Source of the DNA: Cupriavidus sp. D39
GTDB lineage: Bacteria; Pseudomonadota; Gammaproteobacteria; Burkholderiales; Burkholderiaceae
Assembly: GCF_026627925.1 (NCBI RefSeq)
Contig: NZ_JAPNLE010000007.1
Span: forward strand, 62,001 to 126,000
Length of the DNA: 64,000 bases
Reading direction: 5' to 3'
Under the pieces are notes generated by a model, which was not told the DNA's origin, searched no databases, and worked only from the letters and a program-made list of their open reading frames with translations. Made by a program: the position numbers and the translations under genes. Shown piece by piece: positions 54,330 to 62,842 of this stretch. Positions within the stretch are counted from its first letter, which is position 1; the number at the start of each line of letters is the position of its first letter.

Positions 54330-54764
54330 ATGCCATCGCTATTTCCCCCACCACCTCCTCCTGATCGGTACTTTACGGTCGCCCAACTGGTAGAGCGCGG
54401 TTGGAACAAGTCACTCATCCAGAGACTACTTGGCGATGCCGATGATGCCTTCCGCCTCACGGATGCGGGCCGACCGTCGCTCATCTACTGGCGCTATCGC
54501 GTCCTGCATGTTGAGGCGTCGGCCGCATTCGCCAAAGCAAAAGAAACGGCCCGCGAGCGATCAGCTAAAGTCGCTCCGACACTCGAGCGCAAGCGCGCTC
54601 TCATCATGGAGGTATCGCAGCAAATCGCCATCGATGTGCCCGAGATCGCGATGCGGGAATTGCTCGTTGGTCGCTCCTATTTGCTATCGGACGCCGAGGC
54701 CGCTGTAAAAGCACTGGCGCGGAGGATGCGGGTGTTCGAGTACGAGATCGACCTCTATCACTGA
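54330..54764 (+). CDS. unrecognised 144-residue plasmid protein
   Basis: Starts MPSLFPPPPPPDRYFTVAQL, with a Pro run at the N-terminus, followed by an HTH-like segment (QLVERGWNKSLIQRLLGDAD), a basic helical stretch (AKAKETARERSAKVAPTLER) and a helical C-terminus. It resembles small plasmid proteins of unknown role. The same frame stays open for 52 codons after its TGA (54765-54923), so the C-terminus could have been shortened by a nonsense change, or a second small gene follows. Confidence 0.6.
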   Translation: MPSLFPPPPPPDRYFTVAQLVERGWNKSLIQRLLGDADDAFRLTDAGRPSLIYWRYRVLHVEASAAFAKAKETARERSAKVAPTLERKRALIMEVSQQIAIDVPEIAMRELLVGRSYLLSDAEAAVKALARRMRVFEYEIDLYH

Positions 54765-54923
54765 CACATCGGCATAAGGGAAGCGCGGAAGGCGTTGCGC
54801 CTGCGCATCCTCGCCGCTATCTCGGAGAAATACCCTGACTTGCGTGCGGCGTGTGAAGCGCGGGCGCTACTCGAGTCGGGGGCGGCCGATGGACAGCCGT
54901 TCGAGAACCAGCCTTCCATCTAA
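54765..54923 (+). CDS. open segment in frame after the preceding stop, uncertain
   Basis: REARKALRLRILAAISEKYP, then DLRAACEARALLESG reads as a helical protein segment but has no usual start codon. It may be the lost C-terminus of the preceding gene. Confidence 0.3.
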   Translation, partial: HIGIREARKALRLRILAAISEKYPDLRAACEARALLESGAADGQPFENQPSI

Positions 54924-54998
54924 AAGGCCCTGCTTAAGCGACAAAGATGCGCTCAAATCTCATCTTTCCATTCGTCTCTTGTACAGGCCGGTTTCTTC

Positions 54999-55021
54999 TT
55001 GACAGATTCTGTTTTACAGAA
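54999..55021 (+). promoter_or_regulatory. probable higBA promoter and operator
   Basis: A consensus -35 TTGACA (54999-55004) lies 12 bases upstream of a region fit for -10, and a perfect palindrome TTCTGTTTTACAGAA (55007-55021, 6-bp arms) covers the spacer, 12 bases before the toxin start. Such a site suits autorepression by the antitoxin. Confidence 0.65.
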
Positions 55022-55032
55022 CATCATTAGAC

Positions 55033-55311
55033 ATGATCCGATCGTTCGCATGCGCAGACACCGAGGCGCTCTTCCATAGCCGCGCCGTGCGGCGCTTCAA
55101 GAACATCGAACGGGTCGCCCGCCGCAAACTGCTGCAGTTGCATGCCGCATCAGAGTTGGCCAGCCTTAGGATTCCGCCAGGCAACCAGCTAGAGGCGCTA
55201 AAGGGTGACCGCAAAGGTCAGCACAGCATCCGCATCAACGATCAATGGCGTGTGTTTTTCGTCTGGCTCGAGGATGGCGCGCATCACGTCGAGATTGTGG
55301 ACTATCACTGA
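55033..55311 (+). CDS. higB: HigB-type toxin (RelE/HigB family mRNA interferase)
   Basis: A 92-residue RelE-superfamily toxin of the HigB branch: MIRSFACADTEALFHSRAVR, then RRFKNIERVARRKLLQLHAA, LEALKGDRKGQHSIRINDQW and RVFFVWLEDGAHHVEIVDYH. The R-I-N-x-Q-W-R-V/I-F-F segment and the final D-Y-H are typical, including residues used for ribosome-dependent mRNA cleavage. The toxin gene precedes the antitoxin gene, as in higBA loci, and they touch (TGA followed by ATG). It helps keep the plasmid in the population. Confidence 0.93.
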   Translation: MIRSFACADTEALFHSRAVRRFKNIERVARRKLLQLHAASELASLRIPPGNQLEALKGDRKGQHSIRINDQWRVFFVWLEDGAHHVEIVDYH

Positions 55312-55629
55312 ATGGAGAGCACCGTGGCTGAACTGCTAGATGAGATTCATCCAGGCGAGATTCTACTGGAGGAATTCATGAAGCCGATGGGCATCACGTC
55401 TCGCCGGCTCGCGGCCGATATCGACGTGCCGCCAAGCCGCATTAGCGAGATCGTGCATGGCACGCGGCCAATCACCGCCGACACCGCACTGCGCCTAGGA
55501 CTTTTCTTCGAGATGGAGCCGCGGTTCTGGACCAACCTGCAGAGCGAATACGACATGCGGATTGCCACGCGCGAGCTAAAGGACAAGATCGCGCCGCGCA
55601 TCCGCGTTTTCCATCCTGAGCAAGCGTAG
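55312..55629 (+). CDS. higA: HigA-type antitoxin (XRE-family)
   Basis: A 105-residue antitoxin with a Cro/C1-type helix-turn-helix. The signature HPGEILLEEFMKPMGITSRR, then LAADIDVPPSRISEIVHGTR is that of HigA, followed by FFEMEPRFWTNLQSEYDMRI. It neutralises HigB and, with the operator palindrome upstream of higB, likely represses its own operon. The start ATG at 55312 directly follows the toxin stop. Confidence 0.94.
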   Translation: MESTVAELLDEIHPGEILLEEFMKPMGITSRRLAADIDVPPSRISEIVHGTRPITADTALRLGLFFEMEPRFWTNLQSEYDMRIATRELKDKIAPRIRVFHPEQA

Positions 55630-55818
55630 CGTGTGCTACCTGGCCCGCAGACGCTCTGACCTCTCCAGCCCAGAATGCAGTTGGGTATCTCGTTTGCGAT
55701 AACACTATTGGAATAGCGAAGAGATATTAACCCCATCTAAATCAGGATTAAATATTTCGCCAAATCCTCTATGCTAGATTCGTCGCCAAGCTCCCCGTCT
55801 CGGTCGACACTACATTAA
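55630..55818. other. spacer after higA
   Basis: No gene. AT-rich towards 55.7-55.78 kb, possibly a promoter region; nothing firm. Confidence 0.3.
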
Positions 55819-55846
55819 GTCGCCGATCCTAGGACGGCGACTTTTT
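55819..55846 (+). terminator. Rho-independent terminator
   Basis: Stem GTCGCCG with CGGCGAC, a nine-base loop (itself containing CCTAGG) and TTTTT directly after. It is in the direction of higBA and lies 190 bases downstream of higA. Confidence 0.85.
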
Positions 55847-56080
55847 CTCGCCAGTCACCCGTTGGACAACCCTGGCCGTGCGGCGAGCACGAGCTCTGAA
55901 GGCGATCCCAGGTCGTGGTCGTGCGAAAGCGCCGTCCGATAATAGACTTAGGACTGCCGGCCCAGAGCAAAGAATCTAAATTGCGCAGAATTTGTGAGAT
56001 TTGCGCTCCATTATGGCTCCCGCGCTTGCAAGGCATTGCGTTGCGGACAATAGTTTCCGTTCGCCCCCAGCAAAATCGAC
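55847..56080. other. no gene recognised
   Basis: About 230 bases with only shadow frames before a small gene starting at 56081. Confidence 0.3.
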
Positions 56081-56257
56081 ATGCAGCCAGATAACCAGCC
56101 GGTTCGAATTTCGCTCGAGGAATTGAGGTCGTTCGCCTCAGTACTAACCGACGGCTCTCTCCTCAAGCAAGCTACCTTGCGCGTGATCGCCGAACAAGAC
56201 GGTCGTCACCGCATTCAGGTGGCGAAAGCGCCGGAGCTGCACATGCAGCCCAATTAA
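56081..56257 (+). CDS. unrecognised 58-residue protein
   Basis: A short frame encoding MQPDNQPVRISLEELRSFAS, then VLTDGSLLKQATLRVIAEQD and a short tail. Regular helical and strand pattern suggests a real small protein. The ribosome binding site is weak. Family unknown. Confidence 0.45.
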   Translation: MQPDNQPVRISLEELRSFASVLTDGSLLKQATLRVIAEQDGRHRIQVAKAPELHMQPN

Positions 56258-56314
56258 GCAGACAAGACGTGCCGCGGGGATCGAGGATCCCCTCTCGCAC
56301 AATCGGAGCCCACT

Positions 56315-56422
56315 GTGCTATTCGCAACAGCTGCTGCAGGATGCGTCATCGTACTTCTCGCCGCGCTTATTGGCGTGGTCCGATGGATCGTACAAAACGA
56401 TCCGATCCTGCGCGACGACTGA
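56315..56422 (+). CDS. small single-pass membrane peptide
   Basis: A GTG-started 35-residue frame with GGAG six bases upstream. It encodes FATAAAGCVIVLLAALIGVV (one membrane helix) followed by RWIVQNDPILRDD. The combination of a ribosome binding site and a clean hydrophobic helix supports it. It could be a small regulator or toxin-like peptide. Confidence 0.45.
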   Translation: MLFATAAAGCVIVLLAALIGVVRWIVQNDPILRDD

Positions 56423-56436
56423 GGGACTGCAGGATT

Positions 56437-56892
56437 CTAGCGCACCACCCCAACCCAGCCATCGACTGCGGCCTTAACCTTGGGCCAATACGCATCCCGG
56501 TACTCCGGCGTCTCCGAATGGTAGGCGCCGACGGCCAGCCACGAGTTGCCGTAGCGATCGATCTTCTTCCTATATAGATAGGCCGCGACCATAACGTTCG
56601 TGCAAGGCACCATGAGTTGCGCCGGTGCAATGCCGAATCGTTTCAGCTCGCCCAGGTGCACGCTGTTAATCTGCATTGCGCCGTAGTCGATCGAGCCGTC
56701 CGTGTTCCGGCTTACGCTGTCGGCACGAAAGCCGGATTCGACAAAGGCTATGCCGCGCAGAACATATGGGTTGACGCCATACCGCGCGGCGGCCTCGTCG
56801 AAGCAAAAGGCTTGGACAGAGCTAGCAAGCGCGAGAAGGCACGCTGCGACCGCCAGCTGCGCCCTCCCAGTTCGTCGCCTGCTCTGCCCCAT
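56437..56892 (-). CDS. VirB1-like lytic transglycosylase
   Basis: A 151-residue periplasmic enzyme with a signal peptide (AQLAVAACLLALASSVQAFC) and one SLT domain. The catalytic Glu lies in AFVESGFRAD, followed by DYGAMQINSVHLGELKRFGI and a C-terminal AVGAYHSETPEYRDAYWPKV. It trims peptidoglycan to allow passage of conjugation or secretion machinery (IpgF/VirB1/PilT-type). Its start overlaps the stop of the upstream secreted protein gene (TGATG), so the two are translationally coupled. No other conjugation gene is present in the window. Confidence 0.9.
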   Translation of the reverse strand: MGQSRRRTGRAQLAVAACLLALASSVQAFCFDEAAARYGVNPYVLRGIAFVESGFRADSVSRNTDGSIDYGAMQINSVHLGELKRFGIAPAQLMVPCTNVMVAAYLYRKKIDRYGNSWLAVGAYHSETPEYRDAYWPKVKAAVDGWVGVVR

Positions 56893-57503
56893 CAGTAGCG
56901 ACATACCTCGTACCATTCCGAGCTGTCATAGTTCCCGTTTCCTATGTTGCCGCCGCGATACGCGCCCTTGTAATATCCCCAGGAACTCAAAGTGGCGTCA
57001 ATCCAGGCCCTCGTCCTTTGCAGATTGTCTGGATCAAGGTTGTTCAACGCGCCGCCGGGCAAATAATCGGTATTGTTAAACACCCCGAAGCCTGATGTAC
57101 CCCAGGCTACGCCAATCCCCGTGCCTGAACAGCCGGAATCCGCCCCGTTACAATTCCCAGGTCCGACCACCACCATATAATATGGATTGCCATTCGCATA
57201 CTTGCAGACGGGCCCTGTCGGCGCGGCGTTGTAGCAGGTACCGACTCCCGGCACAAAGGTGGAGCCACCGCCTTGGTTCGTGGTGTAGAGGCCGTGGTTA
57301 TTGCAGGTGTCTACTGGGGCCGGTGGTTGGTCAGGAACGCAACGGGCAATGCCATTCACGCGGCCCCAATGGTCACCGGGTCGGCAATCCGCGACGGTTA
57401 CAGGCACGGCCGGAAGCGTTATAAGTTCCGCCTTGGCCACGGGTATAGATAGTGGTATGCCGATCGCAATCAATAGTGAAATGGGCTTCAGACGACTTTT
57501 CAT
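56892..57503 (-). CDS. exported Cys-rich protein of unknown function
   Basis: A 203-residue protein with a signal peptide (MKSRLKPISLLIAIGIPLSI, then PVAKAEL). The mature part is Gly/Asn/Tyr-rich with at least eight cysteines (DCRPGDHWG, RCVPDQPP, TCNNHG, TCYNAAP, VCKYANG, NCNGADSGCSG and VCRY), likely disulfide-bonded. It may be a pilus- or surface-related product; the family is not recognised. Coupling to the transglycosylase gene suggests a role in conjugation or envelope passage. The start at 57503 is set by the signal peptide. Confidence 0.72.
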   Translation of the reverse strand: MKSRLKPISLLIAIGIPLSIPVAKAELITLPAVPVTVADCRPGDHWGRVNGIARCVPDQPPAPVDTCNNHGLYTTNQGGGSTFVPGVGTCYNAAPTGPVCKYANGNPYYMVVVGPGNCNGADSGCSGTGIGVAWGTSGFGVFNNTDYLPGGALNNLDPDNLQRTRAWIDATLSSWGYYKGAYRGGNIGNGNYDSSEWYEVCRY

Positions 57504-57730
57504 GCGAACTCCGCGAATCGAGTGGTAAGACTTAATGGGCCTGGCGCGAGTCACCACGACTCCAGGAAACCAGTATGCGGGCGCGTGCGTTCCCGCAGAG
57601 ATCGAATGCTGCCCAATCGACGCACGGATTTCGGGGTCGCACCAACTGATAAATGTAGCGCTCACCAATCAAAGCCTCGGCTCCCCTCTAGCGAGGCAAT
57701 CCACCCAAGTTAAGCATCAACAATTAGGCA
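57504..57730. other. spacer before the transposase fragment
   Basis: About 230 bases with no supported gene; should hold the promoter of the leftward secreted protein/transglycosylase unit. Confidence 0.3.
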
Positions 57731-58099
57731 TCAACAGGCCTTATAAGCAGCATGTCGATGAGGTTTGTGGCGAGGCGGACGAGGCTTGGCGCGATCCGGC
57801 CGCACGCGATGGATACGTGTTGCGATCACGGCCAAGGTCTCATTCAGAGCGGCCTTGGCCCAGCGCAAGCCGAGCAGCGCCGCTGACAGGACAGGTTTGA
57901 GGGCGGTGATGGCGTAGGCACGGTTGATCCGATGCTCCGAGCCAATCTCATATTCCTGTGCGGCGGTGAGGCAGCACAGGGCGTGGAGGTTGTCGCTCAG
58001 GATTTTGGCGCCGAAGTCCTGCCTGGCAGCCAACTGCGACAGGCCGGACAGGTGTTCGAGTGCCATGCGGTGTTTGAGACGTTTAAACGCCTCCTCCAC
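57731..58099 (-). pseudogene. 3' fragment of an IS4-type transposase
   Basis: MEEAFKRLKHRMALEHLSGL, then SDNLHALCCLTAAQEYEIGS is the C-terminal end of an IS4-type transposase, starting at the Y-R-E-K region. The element's other parts are missing. It joins directly to a truncated primase gene, so the break at about 58.1 kb is likely an IS-mediated deletion. Confidence 0.72.
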
Positions 58100-58978
58100 C
58101 TACTTCTGCAATCACTGTGGTGCCGGCAATGGCTACACGCTCTTACGCGCATTCACAGGCATGAGTGATCGCGAGGCGCTTGAGTTCCTGAAGGACGATG
58201 CATGCAGTCGCCCGGTAGGACGGCCAGCCGCCCGCCCCGACGAGCGTAGCCTCAAGGCGAAGGCGGAAGCCAGGCCAGAAAGAAGCGGGCGAAGCTGAAC
58301 GCGGCCTGGTCGGGCTCGGTGGCCATCATGGAGACTTCGCCCGTGTGGGTCTACCTCAGTCGGCGGGTGCCCGGCCTGCAACTCGCGTGGCTCGCCCCCG
58401 ACCTTCGGTATCACTCGGCCATGGCCTACTGGGATACAAACGATGAAGACAAGCCGGTGAATCGCGGCGACTGGCCGGTCATGCTGGCCAGGGCAAGGCG
58501 CGCAGATGGGGCACCCGTCACGCTCCACCGCACCTACCTGAGCAAAGATGGCTACAAGGCGCCCTTCGCCGATGTGAAAAAGCAGATGGCCAGCCCCCAG
58601 AAGCTCGCTGGCGCCGCCATCCGCCTGAATTGCCCGACCGCCCAAAACCGCAAGGTCATTGTTTGCGAGGGTATCGAAACCGGCTTGGCCCTGGTGGCCG
58701 CCACCGGCAATCGCATCGAAGTCTGGTGCCTGTTGAACGCCGGCAACCTGGCCGCCGCCGACATCCCGCGGGATCGCTTCGACCAGGTGACCATCTGCGC
58801 AGACCGGGATCCCCTTGATCCGAAGCACAGTTGGCGCCCAGGTGAACACTATGCCGAGTTGCTGAAGGCCCGATTGGTCACCAAGGGCTTTGGCGTGCGC
58901 TTGCATGTGCCGAGGAACGAGGGCGAAGACTATTCCGACCTTTGGCTCAGGGCCGCGCATCTGCGGCTTGCGGCCTAG
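58100..58978 (+). pseudogene. plasmid primase/Toprim protein, truncated and frameshifted
   Basis: Remains of a DUF7146-type primase-like protein. First frame: the second half of a CHC2-like zinc finger (YFCNHCGAGNGYTLLRAFTG), then SDREALEFLKDD. Near 58.28 kb the frame changes; the second frame reads RAKLNAAWSGSVAIMETSPV, then WVYLSRRVPGLQLAW, and a Toprim core (VIVCEGIETGLALVAATGNR, then VTICADRD). It ends at 58978 before a terminator. The N-terminus is lost at the transposase junction. Not functional unless the shift is a read error, and even then N-terminally short. Confidence 0.75.
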
Positions 58979-59028
58979 GCTTGAGCGACACCCCGGACTG
59001 GCGCCGGCTGCGAAACCTGCTGTACTTC

Positions 59029-59053
59029 ACCGGCCCGTTGGGCCGGTTTTTTT
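59029..59053 (+). terminator. Rho-independent terminator after the primase remnant
   Basis: A perfect 8-bp stem (ACCGGCCC with GGGCCGGT), a GTT loop and a T7 run, 50 bases after the primase stop. Confidence 0.92.
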
Positions 59054-59400
59054 CGTACGCCCGCGGGACGATTTCTACCGAAATCTCCACAGGATTCATA
59101 CCGCAAGGAGCGAGCGTTCGATGCTAAATTTGAGTCATCATTGATGCTTTAGCACCCGAAACCATGGACCCCAGACGGAACATTACAGCGGTACCACCAC
59201 TGGATTCCCTGGCGTTCGCCCCCAGAACCGTAGTCCATACTCCTGAGCGCGCGTGAGAATTGCCCCCATAGCCGTAGTCCATTGCGTAGTTCATGCTGGT
59301 TTGTTGCCCCATGCCCGTAGTCCTTAGTGCACCGGCAACACAATTTATCGCCGTTGGCTTTGTGCCTCCCATATCCGTAGGCCGTCCCGTACAAACCAAG

Positions 59401-59409
59401 TTATCCACA
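59401..59409 (+). promoter_or_regulatory. DnaA box
   Basis: TTATCCACA, an exact match to the DnaA consensus (TTATNCACA), inside the iteron field between two iterons. Confidence 0.8.
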
Positions 59410-59589
59410 GAGCATCTATGGGCCCCATCCATGGGTGTAGGCCATGCCCCACAACCGTAGGCTTTAGCTCCCACAGACGTAGGCGATAGGGGCCCCACAA
59501 ACGGGGGCTTAAGCCGAAAAGCCTACGGATATGGGCAGCATACTCCCCATGCCTGTAGGCCGTTATCGCAAAAAATGTAGCTAAGTCAA

Positions 59590-59940
59590 TGAGTTAGCCC
59601 ACGTTAACGATTTGATTTGATTTTTTACTGCTATAGACTCGATCACTTGCGCGAGACCTAGCAACCGAAACCCGTCTCCAACCGACTGCCGCCTAGTTGA
59701 CGATCAAGAATATGTGCCCCGATCAAGGCTCACCGCATTCACATAGTCCTTCCACGCTATCGACCACCAAGGTGTTCTTCATGAAGGAACGTGAGCGCAT
59801 ACTTACGCAGCAAGTTGCAACGTGAAATGCCATAAAGCCCTATAAATCAGTATGTTAGAGGCGACATGGTCTCATCCGACGGTTCTTTGGCCTACAAATA
59901 CCGGATATACCCGGTGACGTCTGGAAGACTGAGCATTGGA
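59590..59940. other. AT-rich spacer inside the origin region
   Basis: About 350 bases with few iterons. The left part (GATTTGATTTGATTTTTTAC) is a good candidate DNA unwinding element. No gene is seen. Confidence 0.5.
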
Positions 59941-60655
59941 AGCCACCCCCGGAATCTGTAGGCCATAGCTGGATTGAACTGCGGACTGGCGGGGCTCAAC
60001 AGACCAAATGTTCCCGAATTTTGTAGTCCTTGGGAGCTCGCGCGCCCTTCCTAGACCATTTCCCTCGTTTCCAGGCCTGGTTTGCAGCACATTCCCATCG
60101 ACTCGGCTTCCCTGCGCCTTATCCCCGGAGTTTGTAGTCCATACGACAAGAGCCTGGGGCAGAATTGTGATAGCCACTTAACGCTAGGCAATGCCGTGCC
60201 GGCCGGCTTAGGCGTCCCTCGGCCAGTGTTGGGTTGTGCGCCGGAATTTGTAGGCCATTGCGCATCCAAGCTGAATCCGTTCGACACTCTCGTTGGGCAT
60301 ACCTGATACGAACCAGCACTCTATGGCCTACGTCTGTGGGATGTGCGTGATTCGCTCTGATCGGAGGCACGTCGGTGACGAATCAATCGGGCAACAAACG
60401 GCTGTCGCGTTTACGCGTCGGTGATCATTATTCGCCATGGACTACGTTTCTGGGAAAGGTTGCAAAGGCCTAGAAACAGCTCTTTCACTGAGCTAGCGTA
60501 CCCGAACGATCACTGTGCAAATACACAGCTTCCTCCATGGACTACGTTTGTGGGCAATCAGTAGCGCCTTGGTAGTCCATCGCCTACGTCACCGATTTGA
60601 CTTTGTAGTCCACATTGTTCATAGTCGAATTCAATAAAAATTCCGCCAACCTGTC

Positions 60656-62185
60656 ATGGCCACGAGCAAAGCAACTCCCAAGGCAGTACCGGGGACTGAG
60701 GTCGCAATCCCGCTTTCAATACCAAGTGCAGATTCGGCGACGTTCGAGCTCGTGCTCGCTGAATCCAAGCCACCCGTGCGCGGTAGACGCAAAACTACCG
60801 CCGCGGTAAACGGCGTCGAAGCCGAAGTAGTCACTCCCGACGACCAGGCGGCACTGGAAAAGGCACTTACCTCGAATGACTTGGCTCGCTTCTACCTCTC
60901 CAACGAGAAGGAGGCCAGGCAATACTACAGCCGTAGCCTAGATCTGTTCGACGAAGGCACGTCCATCATCGACGTCGAAGAAGAACTGCTTCTCAAGAAG
61001 AGTAGTGAACGCGTGCGCTTTGTCCGCCCCCTGAAGTTACTCCAACGGCAGCTTCACAATACGTTACTCTTCGTCGCACGTCCGAACATGACGACGCAGG
61101 ATACGTTTTCGGTCTCCCTGGACTACTTGAGTTGGTCGGTCGAGCACAATCATAACGACACCTCCTATCTGAAAAACTCGGTCGAGGAGATGCAGCAGTC
61201 ACTGATGCAGATTTCGGAGAACTCGCGCTGGTTCTCTACTCAGATTCTGCAGGACGTTCTGATCGACGGGAAAACCCTTTACTACAAAATTCCGCCCTTG
61301 CTGCGGAAGCTGTACAGCGCACCGGAACGTTACTATCACGTCTCAATGCGCATGAACGCGCGCTTTCGCAGCAAGTACGCTCATGCGATGTACGAGTTGC
61401 TGCGCGAGAACCTTTGGCGTCGCCAGACAGGAGAACTATCGCTCGAGGAATTCCGCGAGCGGATGGGGATTGAGGATTCCGAGTATTTGGAGTTCAAGCG
61501 ACTAACCGCGCGCGTCATTGTTCCTGCGTTGGCAGAGCTTGAACAATCGAGCGACTATTGCGCGACTCCCAAGTACATCACCAGAGGCCGCAAGGTCATT
61601 GCAATCAAGTTCGAGATCTGGGAGAACACGAAGAACCTCTTGACCATGAACGAGGAAGGCACTCTCGATCCTGAGCGCTTCACCGTCCTACGCGAGCAGT
61701 TCGGCATAAGCAGCCCCCAGATCCGCGAGCTGACCCGAAACTTCCGTCTGAAACGGATTGAGGAAGTAACGGATGTCCTTTATTTCCGCTATGTTCTCGC
61801 GAAGCGGAAGTTCACCAAAGGCTATGCACTCGTCACTAAGGCCTTGAGTGATACGGAAGACCAGTATTTTCTTACTTCCGCGGAAAAGACGGAATTGGCA
61901 GTTCATCGCGAACGTAACCGGAATGCGGTCAGGGAACTCGAGATACAACGACTCTCCACCGACACCCGCAAAACAGCGCTTGAGCGATTTAACGCATGGT
62001 GGCCGCAAGTTCCGACCGCCGAGAAGGCGGAAATCTGGCAGAACTTCCTCTCCGATGAGGCTAGCGTTGCTGTGATCGGCAAGCGCAAGCTGAAGAACGA
62101 TGCGCCGGAATTGACTCATCCTCTTGTTCAAAGCACCTTCCTTGCCTTCGTAGCTAAGGTTGGCCTGATTCCGAATATAGCCTGA
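60656..62185 (+). CDS. rep: Rep_3-type plasmid replication initiator
   Basis: A 509-residue initiator of the RepB/Rep_3 group. After a Pro/Lys-rich N-terminal 60 residues come two winged-helix-like parts, with HVSMRMNARFRSKYAHAMYE, then LLRENLWRRQTGELSLEEFR and IKFEIWENTKNLLTMNEEGT. The protein binds iterons to open the origin and load host helicase. It is longer than most Rep_3 proteins (250-400 residues), with a helical C-terminal extension. The start ATG 60656 lies 40-50 bases after the last iteron core, so autoregulation through iterons is expected. It is the only rep gene in the window. Confidence 0.88.
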   Translation: MATSKATPKAVPGTEVAIPLSIPSADSATFELVLAESKPPVRGRRKTTAAVNGVEAEVVTPDDQAALEKALTSNDLARFYLSNEKEARQYYSRSLDLFDEGTSIIDVEEELLLKKSSERVRFVRPLKLLQRQLHNTLLFVARPNMTTQDTFSVSLDYLSWSVEHNHNDTSYLKNSVEEMQQSLMQISENSRWFSTQILQDVLIDGKTLYYKIPPLLRKLYSAPERYYHVSMRMNARFRSKYAHAMYELLRENLWRRQTGELSLEEFRERMGIEDSEYLEFKRLTARVIVPALAELEQSSDYCATPKYITRGRKVIAIKFEIWENTKNLLTMNEEGTLDPERFTVLREQFGISSPQIRELTRNFRLKRIEEVTDVLYFRYVLAKRKFTKGYALVTKALSDTEDQYFLTSAEKTELAVHRERNRNAVRELEIQRLSTDTRKTALERFNAWWPQVPTAEKAEIWQNFLSDEASVAVIGKRKLKNDAPELTHPLVQSTFLAFVAKVGLIPNIA

Positions 62186-62710
62186 TGGGCAGGACCAAGG
62201 TTTGCGTCTCGGCCCAAAATGAAGATCGAGCGGACCGCGGCATCCGCTGGTAGTGATTGAGCAATGCTCACTCAAGCCCATGGATTGACGACAGGTAGCG
62301 TTGTAGTTACTGATAGGTATCTGGTAGCTACCAGATACCTATAGGCCAGGACGCAAGGTAGATCCTAGCCCCTCTAACTCAAGGTCCCGCGCCACGCCCG
62401 TTCGGGCATCGACAGCTCTGTCACTAGCGCGGGCTACTGCGGCGACAGCAGTGCACCAGTCGGATCGATTATTTTGATCCGGTGCGCGGCAAACCTCTTC
62501 CTTTCAAGGGGAGGAAGGATAGCGAGGACGGCATAGCCGTCCTTGCACGCGTGAAAGCTGCTGCTCGGCTGCTGCCTGAAGAGTTGTTGCATCCTACACC
62601 CCGGCCAACGCCGAGCCATGCAGCGACTGCAAGTCGTCGGACGGCGACGCTTGCGGCCCCCTCTGACGGGCCAGAAGAACGGCCGGAACAACGCAGCCCA
62701 AAACAACAAA
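62186..62710. other. region downstream of rep
   Basis: About 520 bases, no gene. Contains the 30-bp palindrome at 62313-62342. Confidence 0.4.
62313..62342. repeat. perfect 30-bp palindrome
   Basis: The half-site ATAGGTATCTGGTAG is followed by its exact complement with no loop. A degenerate relative (CTGGTAGCTATCAGATA) lies at 63358-63374 on the other side of the integrase remnant. It could be a regulator operator or a recombination core. Confidence 0.85.
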
Positions 62711-62730
62711 GCCCCGCGCGGAGGCGGGGC
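62711..62730 (-). terminator. possible terminator, leftward
   Basis: Read leftward: GCCCCGC and GCGGGGC pair around a 6-base loop and are followed by TTTGTTGTTTT. The T run is broken, so strength is uncertain. Confidence 0.45.
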
Positions 62731-62842
62731 GGATGGCGCCACGCCGACGGCCGGCTGCTGGCGCGCGGATCGGCGTTTTAGGCCAAATTATCTACCAGCA
62801 ATAGTTATTGATTTTGCATAATTGCTTTATAGCGCCCTTTTA

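Larger units (their letters stand above)
59221..60618. repeat. iteron field, probable replication origin
   Basis: At least 17 copies of a 19-22 bp motif lie across 1.4 kb upstream of rep. The core is GTAG(T/G)CC(A/T)T. One variant has the prefix CCCA(C/T)Axxx, for example at 59221, 59264, 59306, 59366, 59446, 59468 and 59543; a second has CCCGGAATTT-like prefixes at 59946, 60011, 60121 and 60238. Reverse-orientation copies lie at 59519, 60321, 60434 and 60534, and two more forward cores near 60571 and 60601, next to the rep start. Between them (59600-59640) is an AT-rich stretch fit for strand opening. Confidence 0.85.

Noticed and set aside
36758..54923. Possible stop-codon recoding (frames continue after the stops of the lipoprotein, methyltransferase and 54.3-kb genes)
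   Set aside because: The three cases involve TAA, TAG and TGA respectively and no shared context; ordinary nonsense changes or chance open frames explain them.
59124..60370. Several minus-strand frames rich in YGYG/MG repeats across the origin region
   Set aside because: Their repeated residues simply translate the iterons; no start signals or protein-like composition outside the repeats.
59221..60618. Repeat field considered as a CRISPR array
   Set aside because: Repeats are short, imperfect, in both orientations and irregularly spaced, with no cas genes; they fit iterons next to a rep gene.
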